From positions 806,001-870,000 of the forward strand of contig JBCAML010000022.1 of NCBI GenBank assembly GCA_038503075.1: 64,000 nt of DNA. Reading direction: 5' to 3'. The notes beneath the pieces were generated by a model. That model saw only the letters and a program-made list of their open reading frames with translations, made no database searches and had not been told where the DNA came from. The stretch comes from Gyromitra esculenta (lineage: Eukaryota; Ascomycota; Pezizomycetes; Pezizales; Discinaceae). The translations under genes were made by a program, and so were the position numbers. Shown here piece by piece: positions 49,601 through 60,604 of this stretch; the first letter of the stretch is position 1; each line of letters opens with the position of its first letter.

Positions 49601-50330
49601 TATCGAACATATCCAGAAAGTCGTGGTATTCCGTAGGGATCCTCGCTCTCCATTCTTCCTTGGTTGTCTTGTCATTTATGATTCTGTTTATCTCATATAG
49701 TGACATTGCGTATGCTTGGGAGTGATGTTTTCGAGTGAGAGTTCTGAAGCTAACGGCATTAATAAAGGATAGATTCAGCTTGGGAGGGGCGACAATTGAG
49801 GGTGCGGTCACGGTGGCGGAATGGGGGGCGCAGTGGGTGGTGCAGAGTTTAGAATTAAACTCAATGCATTTTTTAGCAAAGCGGAGTTGAACGTCATGAT
49901 AGTTCATCCATGGGATTCCTAGGACAAGGGGGTAGTGTCCTAGTCGGGTGACGAAGCAGGGGGCTTGTTCTTGGTGTTGTTGAATGGAGAGATTAAGATT
50001 AGCAATATGGGTGATGTCCCCTGATGACACTGGGCGGCCATCAATTACTTCGAGTTGCCGAGGGATTTTTAGAGGTAGGAGAGGTAGAGAGTGGTGACTC
50101 GCAAAGTCTTTATCAATGAAGGCGAATCCTGAGGCTCCAGTGTCCAATAGTGCGTGAGTTTTTATAATTTTATTATTATGGGAAATGTTACATGATATAA
50201 CAAAATGTTCCCCATCCAATTGTTCCTCCACGCATGCATCCGACACTGAAAAACCCGAGATAGAAAAAGCCGACAAAGGTAAAGAAATGGGAACCAAGGC
50301 AGGGTCACTGATCAGCCTTGGTTTGACTAG
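46635..50330 (-). CDS. Element 1 Pol polyprotein, Ty3/gypsy chromovirus, intact
   Basis: An open frame of 1231 codons plus stop from the frameshift site; the numbers below count from 50297. Domains in order: aspartic protease (LLDTGASG, about 51-57); reverse transcriptase (VDYRGLNAITVKDRY, MPFGLTNAPGTF, active site YLDD at 409-412); RNase H (VETDASDFVSGGVLSQ; YEIYDKELLAI); integrase with HHCC finger (HHDAPAAGHPGRDKTF...CHICQKAK), catalytic core (MDFVTGLP; SDRGTQF; HPETDGQTERLN); and a C-terminal chromodomain (about 1147-1195: YYIEKILDQ, QQYLVEWTGYAHPTWEPAEDL). There is no internal stop or frameshift. No in-frame ATG opens it, so expression is by frameshifting from gag. Confidence 0.95.
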   Translation of the reverse strand, partial: LVKPRLISDPALVPISLPLSAFSISGFSVSDACVEEQLDGEHFVISCNISHNNKIIKTHALLDTGASGFAFIDKDFASHHSLPLLPLKIPRQLEVIDGRPVSSGDITHIANLNLSIQQHQEQAPCFVTRLGHYPLVLGIPWMNYHDVQLRFAKKCIEFNSKLCTTHCAPHSATVTAPSIVAPPKLNLSFINAVSFRTLTRKHHSQAYAMSLYEINRIINDKTTKEEWRARIPTEYHDFLDMFDKKKAQGLPPRRSYDHKIQLMEGKDAPFRPLYGMSREELIVLKKYIEDNLEKGFIRASSSPAGSPVLFVKKADGSLRLCVDYRGLNAITVKDRYTSPLIRETLDRLAKAQWYTKLDLRDGYHQTRIAEGDEWKTAFRTRYGLYEYQVMPFGLTNAPGTFQRFVNDCLTEYLDIFCTAYLDDILIYSDTFAEHQIHVRKVLQTLKDNDILLKPEKCEFEVQTTKYLGLILTPNGIKMDEEKLKAVGEWGTPKSVKDVQAFLGFANFYRRFILGFSKLAAPLTALTKKGISFEWSVEADIAFENLKHSFTTAPILIHFDPDKKIIVETDASDFVSGGVLSQYDDAGILHPVAFFSKKHSPAECNYEIYDKELLAIIRVFEEWCPELEGSKHPIDVISDHKNLEYFMSTKQLNRRQARWAEYLSRFDFVITYRPGSQGGKPDALTRRSGDLPKEGDERLAHQSQVVLKKENLDPKLSLLSASLSNEAAELDAPLKKLFAEGYIADKFPEKILLALRNKDQQSKEITLSECKEKNGNLYYRDCIYVPDSAPLRLELIKRHHDAPAAGHPGRDKTFELLARRFYWPKMRKSIGQYVRNCHICQKAKPVTQRTQGVLRPLPIPNRPWQEISMDFVTGLPQSNSYDAIMVVADRLSKMRHLIPCNTTVNSRDVADLYLQHVWKLHGLPTHITSDRGTQFTAHFWKELCQRLGIQARMSTAFHPETDGQTERLNAVMEQYLRSYVSYQQEDWSNWLPMAEFSANNQESASTKVSPFFANYGYHPRFDTTLLSTQATPQSLDAASFSQTMQELYNYLRTQIRTAQDIQETATNRHRIPAPAYRADDHVFVSMKNIRTTRNARKLDWKWMGPYPIKKMISPFAYEVDLPPSVKYHPVFHVSLLKPAAHDALPGQVIPPPAPVVVNDQEEYYIEKILDQRTYRKKQQYLVEWTGYAHPTWEPAEDLADTSALEKFLITPTLTMPNVRRSSRLKGGATFMD

Positions 50331-51343
50331 TTTAAAGACTCGTTGGAAGAGTCTGCAGATTCTAACGCGAAGAACTGAGGTGGAAGAGGGGGCGGTGGGA
50401 GTGAGGAAGCGGGAGGCGTACGAGTGGCGGGCGGTGCGGTAAGGGCTCCCCTCATAGTAGGTTTTTTAGGAGCGGAGGGACAGTTGGCGTACGAATGGTC
50501 AGGGGCAGCGCAAAACATGCATTTTCCAGTGGAGCGACGCCACTGTTTTTCTTCCTCCGAGAGCTTCCTTCTTCCATTAACCATTGTATACCGTTGATCC
50601 TGCGGGGGGCGAGAGATATTGCTAGTGCGGCCAAAAGATAGGTCCATCGGAGCAAGTCCTCCTGGAGTGAAGGAAGAGGCGGGAGTAAAGGCTGCCGGAG
50701 CATTGAATTGACCCATGTTATCACGGGTATTTCCTCGTTTCTCTGCCTTGCGAGCTCGGATCCGGTTATCTAGGCGGGTGAGAGTGAGGATCATTTCCGG
50801 AAGGGTGGCAGGGGCGATGGGTGCGAACACCATGGCTTCTTTTAACTCTTCAGACATGCCGTGTTCTAGGGCGTCCATTTTCGAGTTCTCATCGAAGTTG
50901 AGCTGCCCCATGATTCTTTGGAAATCGGCTAGATATGCCGAGAAATCGCGTTTTCCCTGCCGGAGTTGGTGAAGTTCCCGTCGAGCGGTGCCAGTTGGAT
51001 CTGGATCTCCGAAGGCGGTTTCCAGGGTGGCAATGAGTTGTTCTGCGCTGGTCCAAGTGGTGAGGCCGGAAGGGAGGACAGTATGACGGACCTGCTCTAA
51101 AGCTGCTCCCTCTAACCGATTGATGGTATAGAGGATCATCGTGGTTTCATTTGCAAAGCGATCTCGGTTGACGGTCAACTTGGAGCGTAGCTGAAGGATG
51201 AAACCGGGGAGTTTGGTTCGGGATCCGTCAAACTTTTCCGGGTCCGGCATTCGTTCTGAGCGGTGGGAGTTTGTTGGTGGAGGTGGGGTGGCGCTTAGAT
51301 TAGGTGGAGCGGGGGGTGCTTGGATGGTGGCTCTGGCTTCATT
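50327..51343 (-). CDS. Element 1 Gag, N-terminus cut off by insertion of element 2
   Basis: The frame runs from the LTR junction at 51343 to TAG at 50329-50327. It holds a retroviral-type capsid region (PEKFDGSRTKLPGFILQLR, FANETTMILYTINRLEGAAL, ELHQLRQGKRDFSAYLADFQ) and a CCHC zinc knuckle, CMFCAAPDHSYANC (C-x2-C-x4-H-x4-C). The stop follows the slippery heptamer at 50336-50330. The frame reads open into the LTR of element 2 up to 51382, but those residues are LTR-encoded and not Gag. The true start should lie outside the window. Confidence 0.9.
   Translation of the reverse strand, partial: NEARATIQAPPAPPNLSATPPPPTNSHRSERMPDPEKFDGSRTKLPGFILQLRSKLTVNRDRFANETTMILYTINRLEGAALEQVRHTVLPSGLTTWTSAEQLIATLETAFGDPDPTGTARRELHQLRQGKRDFSAYLADFQRIMGQLNFDENSKMDALEHGMSEELKEAMVFAPIAPATLPEMILTLTRLDNRIRARKAEKRGNTRDNMGQFNAPAAFTPASSFTPGGLAPMDLSFGRTSNISRPPQDQRYTMVNGRRKLSEEEKQWRRSTGKCMFCAAPDHSYANCPSAPKKPTMRGALTAPPATRTPPASSLPPPPLPPQFFALESADSSNESLN
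50330..50336 (-). promoter_or_regulatory. -1 programmed ribosomal frameshift site U UUA AAC at the gag/pol junction
   Basis: On the minus strand the gag frame ends TCT TTA AAC TAG, giving the heptamer T TTA AAC immediately before the stop. A -1 slip enters CTA GTC AAA and the pol frame, which is open from here through 46635. This heptamer is one of the most efficient known -1 slip sites. No downstream pseudoknot was worked out. Confidence 0.8.
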
Positions 51344-52291
51344 TGTAAGACCGGTACTTCTTACCGCACAGGAAATCTCCAAGAAGCTTTAGATAACAAT
51401 CTAGACGCTATAACCTGCCCGGTTGCTATCCGCAACACAATACACAGGCGCAAGTCCTAACTGCTTCTTATGAACCGCTAAAAGATAACCGTAGGGTTCA
51501 AAGTAGGGATCGAGCAAAGTTCCGTGAAGAACTTCCAATAGTAAGGTTTTAATAAGTAACGCTGAAGGGCCAAGGCCTTGCTAAGCGAGATAAAAGTAAT
51601 TCACAAGTAATAGAGTAAATTGCACGGAAGTAATTTTGCTAGAAACAATATAATATTGATAAGGCTCGTTCTTCGTCGCTAATGATCCGACTCAGAGTTT
51701 ACATCCACTGCGAGAGTATTTATAATGCCTCCTCTCTACTATGTTTGGGTATAGTGTGGTGTAGAGGCGCTAACTACTATGACAACATGAAACCACTTCG
51801 CCTTATCTCCATACCCGATACCCCATTGAGTTCCCTGGCCCCGATCCGCGATTCTCCGAGCAATATGCATGTCGGTAACACGGGAGTTACGTATTCGTCT
51901 TCATTGCGTTCGTCTCTTCGAGACGATCATTTCGCCTATCCGAATCGTCGCGTAGCATTGCGTTCCCTTATCTTTGTCAGTCTGTAACTCCGCCAGTTTT
52001 GGTCCGATTCGCAATCCGTTTGAACCACAGCGAAGCCAGACACTTCCCCTACATACCCTCCGGGTCCCATTCCGCCGGACGGTTTTGCTTGACGGCCTAG
52101 GGGTTACTTTTGCCCTCCGGGACAGGTCTTTTCTGGTGCTGTCCCCCCTTCTCCAAATACTATACCTACTGGAAGGATTGGAGGCAGGGTAACAGGCACC
52201 AGTCCCGATCCGGAAGGTGCTAAAGTAGGGTAACTCCAAAGATAGGGTAACTCCAGGGCCAGGAACTCCTTCAAAAGGTACAGGTATAACA
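51344..52291 (-). repeat. 3' LTR of element 2 (948 bp)
   Basis: Reads TGTTATACC... from 52291 down to ...GGTCTTACA at 51344, with TG/CA ends. It is the near-identical reverse complement of the LTR at 57508-58456. A purine-rich tract (AGGAGGGGGATAC on the minus strand, about 52304-52292) precedes it, as expected for plus-strand priming. Confidence 0.93.
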
Positions 52292-52497
52292 GTATCCCCC
52301 TCCTAGGTTAGTCGTCCTCGTCTAACTATAATACAAAATAATTAACTGATTACAAAGTGGTTCTATAGCATCTTGGGTACGTAAAAACCACCGCGTTTAC
52401 TTGGCCACGATGGAAAATTTTCCCCTCAGCTAGTTTCTTTTTAGTAGTAAAACATTTTATACATATTCTAAACGCAAGAATACAAATGTGAAACAGC

Positions 52498-55400
52498 TTA
52501 TGGCTTAGGCTGTTGTGGGTAAAGACTGTGAAATTCGGCAATTGCTTCGGCTGCATTGGCTAATCCTCCTTCGTCGGCAGGTTCCCATGAGTTCTCATCT
52601 TCCGGGTATCCCACCCGTTTGATGAAGTAGAACATCCGGCTAATCGTTCGTCGTCCCACTTTGGTTTCTCTCTACTCGCTTATGACGATGTATGCCCCCT
52701 CGTACTCATTGTCACCTTCAATGTCGTCACGCGGCGGTCGGTCTTGTTTCGGGTTTCCTGACGCTTGTCCGGTATGGCTCGAGCAAGGATACATGGAAGG
52801 TGGGGAATATCCTCCAGCGACCTCCTGTATCTAAAGTGCAAGCTCTAGTACCGACTCGTGTAATCGGGAAGGGTCCGTATGACTTAGGGGCTAACTTTTT
52901 CGTTGGACGCTTGGTTCTAATGTTTCTGGCGTCGAGCATTACTAAATCTCCGACCTTAAAGGATGGTTCCGCCTGTCGTTTCTTGTCAAAATATTTGGAC
53001 ATGTTTTCTCGGGTGGCTTTGAGCGAGGTAGTGGCAAAATCGTTTACTTTCTGAAGCCAATGTGCGTATAACTTTGACGCTGGATTCTTGACTTCTGTAT
53101 CAATTGTCCAAGCTGTTCTGGGATGGAAACCATGATTGGCATAGAAGGGGCTGATTCCAGTGGCTGTGGCTTCGGCATTGTTGTAAGCGAACTCCGCTAA
53201 CGGCAGTAGGTCGTACCAGTCATCTTGGTCGTAGTTGACGAAGTTTCTTAGGTAGGCTTCCAGGACTTGATTAACCCTTTCGGTTTGTCCGTCGGTCTCA
53301 GGATGGAATGCGGTAGATTTGCTGGACTTAATGTCTAGAAGTTTGCATAATGAGGTCCAGAATTCCCCTGTGAACTTAGCATCTCGGTCTGAAACAATTT
53401 CTTTTGGAAGCCCGTGAAGTTTCCAAACTTTGTCAACAAAAGCCTTTGCCACATCACTTGCTGTAGCTCTTTCTATTAGTGGGATGAAGTGCGCCATCTT
53501 GGTAAACCTGTCAACTACTACACATATTTGGGTGAATCCTCTCGACTCGGGTAACTGGACGATGAAGTCTGTTGATATCGACATCCATGGAGCGTATGGG
53601 GTCTCTAGCGGTTGCAGGAGTCCATATTTCTTATGACGCACGGATTTGTTATGTTGGCATGGATCGCATGAGCGGACGTAATCTGTAATCCACTCGGTCA
53701 TATGAGGCCAGTAGAAGTTCCGCTGAACAAGTTCCGTGGTTTTGTCCATGCCAAAGTGCCCTGCTATCTTGGAGTCGTGTTCATTTTCTAAAATGGTAGT
53801 TTTGATTTCATCATCGTTAGGGATTGTTAGCCTGTTTTTCCAATAGAGGAGTTCCTCCATCACTGTGTAGTGTTGTAGCCTCTTGATTTCGCTGCCAGCT
53901 TTAACTAAGTCTCGAATTTCCTTATAGTCTTCGTCAGACTCGACCTTCCTTTTAACCTGCTCCAAAAAGTCCGAATTAAATTTAAGGACTTGAAGCGCTT
54001 TGAGGGATGCTGATGAAATAAGTAGCTCCTCGTGTGTTGTATTAGGATTAAAATTATAATGGTGATGATTGCCGTTTGAGTCCAGCTCGGTAAAGTGTAA
54101 CGGGTCATCGTTTTGGTTTTGTACAATTGTGTTATCGTCTTTTCTATGAATTAAGGATATAACGATTGACTTACTGGGACGGCCAGTCATATCGACTTGG
54201 CCGCTTCGGAACATGGCTTCTGTAGGCTGTGTTGTATCCCCCTCCTTAGGACGATACTCCGGTCGTCTTGATAATGCATCTGGCTTTCCTCCCGCTGATC
54301 CAGGTCGATATATGATTTTAAAGTCGAAAGACGATAAATATTCCGCCCATCTAGCCTGTCGTCGATTTAGGATCCTTGTCTCCTTCATGAAATATTCGAG
54401 ATTTTTATGGTCCGTATAGACGATCGCTTGGTGCTTGCTTCCTTCTAGGTAATGTCGCCATTCCTTGAAGGCGGTTACTATCGCGAGTAGTTCTTTATCG
54501 TGCACCTCGTAGTTAAGTTCGGCTTTATTAAATTTTCTGGAATGGAATGCTACGGGATGTAGCTTGCTATCGATGATCTGCGAGAGGACGCAACCTAGCG
54601 CATAGTCTGAGGCGTCGGTTTCTACCACAGTCTGTCGTTCCGGCGCAAAGTGACAAAGGATGGGTGCTGTCGTGAAGGCAACTTTTAGGTACTCGAAAGC
54701 TATCGCTTGACGGTCACCCCATTGGAATTTCTTGGGGTCCCCTTTGGTTAACTCGGTTAAGGGACTTGCAACTTGGGAGAAATTTTCGATGAACCGTCGG
54801 TAAAAATTGGCGAATCCAATGAATACCTGAACATCGCGTATGCTCTTCGGGGTTTCCCATGAAAGGATTGACTCGACCTTCTTCATTGACATAGACACGC
54901 CTTTGTCAGAAATTATGTACCCTAAAATCTCAACTTCCCGCAAGTGAAAGTAGCTTTTCTTAATGGATACTGCCAAACCCTCGTCCTCCAACCGCTGCAG
55001 GACTCTGGTCACCAAGGCCTCATGTTCCTCGAGGGTCTTTGAGTAGATGAGGATGTCGTCAATATAAACCACAACCCCTTGGTCCAGAAATTCGCGGAGC
55101 ACCTGATGCATCATATCTTGAAAGGTTGCGGGCGATTGCCAAGCCGAAAGGCATGACTGTGTACTCGAAATGACCATATCTTGTACGAAACGCTGTTTTC
55201 CACTCATCGCCTTCTTTGATACGGATCTGGTGAAAACCGTCTTTGAGGTCCAGTTTGGTAAAGATCGAAGCCCCATTGACTCTATCACGCAATTCGGACA
55301 TTAGCGGCAGAGGGTATCGGTTCTTTACTGTCACCTTGTTCAAGCCACGGTAATCTACGCATAGTCGTAGCCCTCCGTCTGGTTTCGGCGCGAATAATAT

Positions 55401-56330
55401 GGGCGACCCAGCAGGTGACTTGCTTGGCCGTATCTTCCTTCGGCCACCATTTTGTCCAAGTACATCCGGAGAATTTCAAGTTCCTTTTCTGAAAGTTACT
55501 AGATTGGACCCCACGGGGCGGTTGTCCCATGCTCGAGATCAATAGCGTGATCGAATGGCCTTCGTTCTGGCAAGGATTCCTGGATGGGAGTGCCAAATAG
55601 ACTGACAAATCGGTGGTATGCTCCCGGGAGAGTCTTCAGAAGTTCAGTTTCTTCGTCATCGATTGCACGCACCATGCCAATTATTCGGGCATTCTCGTCC
55701 AGGCCCAGCCATTCGTCATATTCGATATCGTTCTCGGTATTAAGAGGAGCAGTCGTCACAGAGCACTGGTTACAGCAACCAGGAGATTCGAACTTCCAGT
55801 TTGCGTGGTCGTAAGGGTTTTCCAACCGGTGACTCGTCAACCACCAACCCCCTGGCACTATCAAGTCTAACCCAGCCTCGACTGGCCCAATCTCGCAAGA
55901 TACATTAGATGTATGATTATTCCCTATGATCATAGTAATAGGGTTAGTAAAGGCTTGTCCCGCTCCAACCACTTCTTCACCTGTGAAGTTTCTAATGGTT
56001 AACGGGACGTCTCTTTGCACCTTTGGGACCGACCATTTCCTAACAAACAAAGGGGACAAGAGAAAAACATTAGCTCCAGAATCTAGCAATACATTGACTA
56101 CCACCTTCCTTCCATTGATTACCAGTAGCGCTTGCCCTCGGGGCCGCTCGTATACGGTGGGTTCTGTATGTTGTTTTTTGTTGGACGATTCCGAAGAGTC
56201 GTCCTCCTTTCTTTTTCGTTTGTTTTTGTATTTTTCGGTCTCAAGGATTGAGACAATTCTTTCTTCGATTGCCAGGGTTTCGAATGTTTGGTTAACGTCT
56301 GCTACCTCCTGGCCCGCCGGTAGTCGACCT
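52498..56330 (-). pseudogene. Element 2 pol, disrupted
   Basis: Protease (VVNVLLDSGANVFLLS), RT with YIDD active site, RNase H (VETDASDYALGCVLSQ), integrase (HPETDGQTERVNQVLEAYL) and a C-terminal chromodomain remnant (YFIKRVGYPEDENSWEPADE) are all recognisable. Compared with the copy at 60605-64000 it has a TAG at 55501-55499 before RT, a 1-nt loss in a G run near 55440, a 2-nt loss in a C run near 55135 (RT motif LANAPATF), a frameshift near 52730 and a TAG inside the chromodomain. The long stretch 55288-52727 is otherwise open. Confidence 0.88.
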
Positions 56331-57507
56331 AGTGAAAATTCTCTGACATTTCTTCGTCAGAATTTGTATTTGCATAAAGATTAACAGGGGTCCTGGAGAT
56401 CCGCCCCTTTGGAGCGGTAACTCCGCTCACGGCCCCTTTTGCAGGTGCTGTCGCGGCCCTCGTCTTGGGCGCTAGCTTCAAACGCTTCTCTAATGCATCC
56501 CCAGCACTCTGCTCATTCTTTTCGGGCTTGACCCATTTTCGTTTGCGACTGGCGCGGCTTGCGCAGATGATACCGTTCGAGGTTCCTTCATGTCGCACGT
56601 CTTCCAGTGACAGTCGGGCCGACCACACCTAGTGCAGTGTTTCGCCCGTCTGCGTCGGTCAACTAGGTCCTGACTTACCCCTTCATGAGCAGCCTTCCAA
56701 CCCGAGGCATCTCCGGTGCTGTTAGTGGGGGGAGGGGCATCCTTTTTAGGGGTATCCTCCTTGACATTACTTTTTGAGTCCTTCTTGACTCTGCTTTTGA
56801 ACCCCTTTTCCCGACGTTCCTCCTGCTTTTTCTCCTCCTTTTTCCCACGACCATCCGTGGCTGGGAGACCTCTATTCTCCAGTTTCTGGTGATACAAATA
56901 CTCCTCCCACAACCTTCCTCTTGATCGTAAGGCCTCCAGCCATTGCACATCATCGTCAAACGGGCCACAACCTACCATCAACTCTCGTATCTTGAGAGGG
57001 ATCTTTGCTTCGACCTTCATTCTCCACAGTGTCCCAGCCATCCCAACCTTTATGTTTAGGTTGCTCATTTTGAGGATATATTCCTCAACGGTTGTGTAAG
57101 GTACACGATCCATGGCATATATGGCATCGCGTTTTTCGTCCGGAGAGCAGAATACTTCCTTCATCTTTAGTGAGAAGGTTGCCCAATAGGCGTACTCCGG
57201 TTCCTGGATTTGTCCTTCGGCTCCGTCCATCTTGTTGGTATACATAACAACGTATGGTCGAGCCTTGTTTCCTTCACAACGGCTGGCGGCATAGTGGATT
57301 TTGTGTCGGTCGCTGGTCCAAAGCCACTCGTTCATCTCAAAATATACTTCGCAGCTTCGGATCCATGCCCTGAGATCCTGATTTGTGGCAGCAGTGAATT
57401 TTTCTGGTTCACCGATCGGGATCTTGTGGTGTCGTGATGACGGTGACGCTTGGGGGTACCTGTGATCAATGGTGATTACCACTTCACCAGGGTTATTTGG
57501 GGGGGGT
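56329..57507 (-). pseudogene. Element 2 gag, C-terminal two thirds, frameshifted
   Basis: Starts at the break with element 3 (NNPGE in the element 3 copy) and runs through WIRSCEVYFEMNEWLW, YAMDRVPYTTVEEYIL and a Lys-rich linker to a zinc-knuckle-like CTRCGRPDCHWKTC. A frameshift near 56560 moves the last part (KRLKLAPKTRAATAP...SDEEMSENFH) to another frame. The pol frame follows at -1. Confidence 0.85.
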
Positions 57508-58456
57508 TGTTATACCTGTACCTTTTGAAGGAGTTCCTGGCCCTGGAGTTACCCTATCTTTGGAGTTACCCTACTTTAGCACCTTCCGGATCGGGACTGG
57601 AGCCTGTTACCCTGCCTCCAATCCTTCCAGTAGGTATAGTATTTGGAGAAGAGGGGACAGCACCAGAAAAGACCTGTCCCGGAGGGCAAAAGTAACCCCT
57701 AGGCCGTCAAGCAAAACCGTCCGGCGGAATGGGACCCGGAGGATATGTAGGGGAAGTGTCTGGCTTCGCTGTGGTTCAAACGGATTGCGAATCGGACCAA
57801 AACTGGCGGAGTTACAGACTGACAAAGATAAGGGAACGCAATGCTACGCGACGATTCGGATAGGCGAAATGATTGTCTCGAAGAGACGAACGCAATGAAG
57901 ACGAATACGTAACTCCCGTGTTACCGACATGCATACTGCTCGGAGAATCGCGGATCGGGGCCAGGGAACTCAATGGGGTATCGGGTATGGAGATAAGGCG
58001 AAGTGGTTTCATGTTGTCATAGTAGTTAGCGCCTCTACACCACACTATACCCAAACATAGTAGAGAGGAGGCATTATAAATACTCTCGCAGTGGATGTAA
58101 ACTCTGAGTCGGATCATTAGCGACGAAGAACGAGCCTTATCAATATTATATTGTTTCTAGCAAAATTACTTCCGTGCAATTTACTCTTTTACTTGTGAAT
58201 TACTTTTATCTCGCTTAGCAAGGCCTTGGCCCTTCAGCGATTAGTTATTAAAACCTTACTATTGGAAGTTCTTCACGGAACTTTGCTCGATCCCTACTTT
58301 GAACCCTACGGTTATCTTTTAGCGGTTCATAAGAAGCAGTTAGGACTTGCGCCTGTGTATTGTGTTGCGGATAGCAACCGGGCAGGTTATAGCGTCTAGA
58401 TTGTTATCTAAAGCTTCTTGGAGATTTCCTGTGCGGTAAGAAGTACCGGTCTTACA
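57508..58456 (+). repeat. 5' LTR of element 3 (949 bp)
   Basis: Begins TGTTATACC and ends GGTCTTACA. The end is fixed by comparison: homology to the LTR at 51344-52291 stops exactly here. The LTRs differ by a handful of substitutions and small indels. The five bases before it, GGGGT (57503-57507), are the candidate target-site duplication. Confidence 0.93.
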
Positions 58457-58498
58457 GTATATTGATAGGCATATCAATACTTTGGTTATTCAACTATA
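58457..58498 (+). other. Leader of element 3 with an 8-bp hairpin where a primer-binding site is expected
   Basis: TATTGATA at 58460-58467 and TATCAATA at 58472-58479 are perfect inverted repeats with loop GGCA. No TGG-initiated tRNA complement lies directly at the LTR edge; a TGGTTATTCAAC lies further on at about 58483. Confidence 0.5.
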
Positions 58499-60604
58499 AT
58501 GGCGGATGTATTTGTGATGGATACAGACATGTCTGACGGTTCTGAGGATCCCATCTCGAGACACTCTTCGAGAACTCCTTGGCCCGTCGAAGAACTACCC
58601 ATCTCACACCCGCTCCTAAGCCCTTCATTCCAAAACACTTCACGCCTCATCCGCAATTCCTACGGAGCAGTGCTCAAATTGAGGATGTTCATGCACAGCG
58701 TGATAATCTCATGCTTACGCTAAACGAAGCCTTTAGACACGTTGTACTAAGGCAAGAAGAGGCTCAGGCAGGAAACACCGTTGCCCTAAACCAACTTAAC
58801 TCACAGGCTCAAACTCAATATCTAAGCCTAACCCATATCCAGCAGCGCATGGCAGACCAACAGGAGTTCTCGGCCGAAGAACTCGCCCGTATCGAGGTAC
58901 TGGTTCACGGTCTTGGTAATAACATTGGCCTGGCCCTGCAACAGCAAGGACATGAGGCACACCAGCGCATTGGAAGGGTGGAAACGGTAGTCGAAGCTAT
59001 AGTGGGGGAAACAGTAGGAGAAATGCAAAGACAACGAAGTCAGCTTAACGATCAGGGAGTGTTACTCAGTCAGATCACTCAACATATTCGTGCTCAGTCA
59101 GAACTACCAGCCCGATCAGAAGCAGGCCTCAGCGGCTCTATTCATGCACCCCAACTGCCTCCCACTAGAAGCGAAAGGAAAGGAACCAGCCCAAAGTGAA
59201 CGAGGTGAACCCTCCGGAGCACACGGGGGTAATGGTGGGCAGCCCCCATGGACCCAATTACCGTGTTGGTGCTGGCGCCCTGGATCAGGTGACGGATCGT
59301 CATCGGATGATTCGGAGGAAGAAAGGGCCAGGAAGAACATCGAAGATACCAATCGATGGCTGGCCAGCAGAAGAAGAGAAAGAGAAAACCGGCGGCGGAG
59401 GGCACCAAGTAATGCTCCTCCACCGTCACCCCCAAATAACCCTGGTGAGATGGTAATCACCATTGATCACAGGTACCCCCAAGCGTCACCGTCATCACGA
59501 CACCACAAGATCCCGATCGGTGAACCAGAAAAATTCACTGCTGCCACAAACCAGGATCTCAGAGCATGGATCCGAAGCTGCGAAGTATATTTTGAGATGA
59601 ATGAGTGGCTTTGGACCAGCGACCGACACAAAATCCACTATGCCGCCAGCCGTTGTGAAGGAAACAAGGCTCGACCATACGTTGTTATGTATACCAACAA
59701 GATGGACGGAGCCGAAGGACAAATCCAGGAACCAGAGTACGCCTATTGGGCAACCTTCTCACTAAAGATGAAGGAAGTATTCTGCTCTCCGGACGAAAAA
59801 CGCGATGCCATATATGCCATGGATCGTGTACCTTACACAACCGTTGAGGAATATATCCTCAAAATGAGCAACCTAAACATAAAGGTTGGGATGGCTGGGA
59901 CACTGTGGAGGATGAAGGTCGAAGCGAAGATCCCTCTCAAGATACGAGAGTTGATGGTAGGGTGTGGCCCGTTTGATGATGATGTGCAATGGCTGGAGGC
60001 CTTACGATCAAGAGGAAGGTTGTGGGAGGAGTATTTGTATCACCAGAAACTGGAGAATAGAGGTCTCCCAGCCACGGATGGTCGTGGGAAAAAGGAGGAG
60101 AAAAAGCAGGAGGAACGTCGGGAAAAGGGGTTCAAAAGCAGAGTCAAGAAGGACTCAAAAAGTAATGTCAAGGAGGATACCCCTAAAAAGGATGCCCCTC
60201 CCCACTAACAGCACCGGAGATGCCTCGGGTTGGAAGGCTGCTCATGAAGGGGTAAGTCAGGACCTAGTTGATCGACGCAGGCGGCGAAACACTGCACTAG
60301 GTGTGGTCGGCCCGACTGTCATTGGAAGATGTGCGACGTGAAGGATCCTCGAACGGTATCATCCGCGCAAGCCGGCGCCAGTCGTAAACGAAAATGGGTC
60401 AAACCCGAAAAGAATGAGCAAAGTGCTGGGGATGCATTGGAGAAGCGTTTGAAGCTAGCGCCCAAGACGAGGGCCGCGACAGCGCCACCTGCAAAGGGGG
60501 CCGTGAGCGGAGTTACCGCTCCAAAGGGGCGGATCTCCAGGACCCCTGTTAATCTTTATGCAAATACAAATTCTGACGAAGAAATGTCAGAGAATTTTCA
60601 CTAG
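58499..60604 (+). pseudogene. Element 3 gag, frameshifted
   Basis: Opens MADVFVMDTDMSDGSEDPIS; the following coiled-coil-like part (EDVHAQRDNLMLTLNEAFRHV ... LVHGLGNNIGLALQQQGHE) is in another frame from about 58600, and another shift lies near 59160. The main capsid region, 59455-60208, matches element 2. A 2-nt loss in a C run near 60205 (four C where element 2 has six) ends the frame early. The zinc-knuckle part and the tail to 60604 remain recognisable. Confidence 0.85.

Larger units (their letters stand above)
51344..57507 (-). mobile_element. Element 2: Ty3/gypsy chromovirus, inserted in element 1 gag and itself split by element 3
   Basis: Minus orientation. From right to left: C-terminal gag, protease, RT, RNase H, integrase, broken chromodomain, polypurine tract and 3' LTR (51344-52291). 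Its 5' LTR and gag N-terminus are missing because element 3 starts at 57508; they should lie beyond the right edge. The left LTR end abuts the gag frame of element 1 at 51343/51344. Confidence 0.9.

Noticed and set aside
51344..51382. N-terminal MEISCAVRSTGLT extension of element 1 Gag
   Set aside because: These bases are the end of element 2's LTR; the frame is open by chance across the junction.
51682..52239. Open frames of about 100 codons on both strands, repeated inverted at 57497-58117
   Set aside because: They lie wholly inside the LTRs of elements 2 and 3 and are conserved only because the LTRs are copies.
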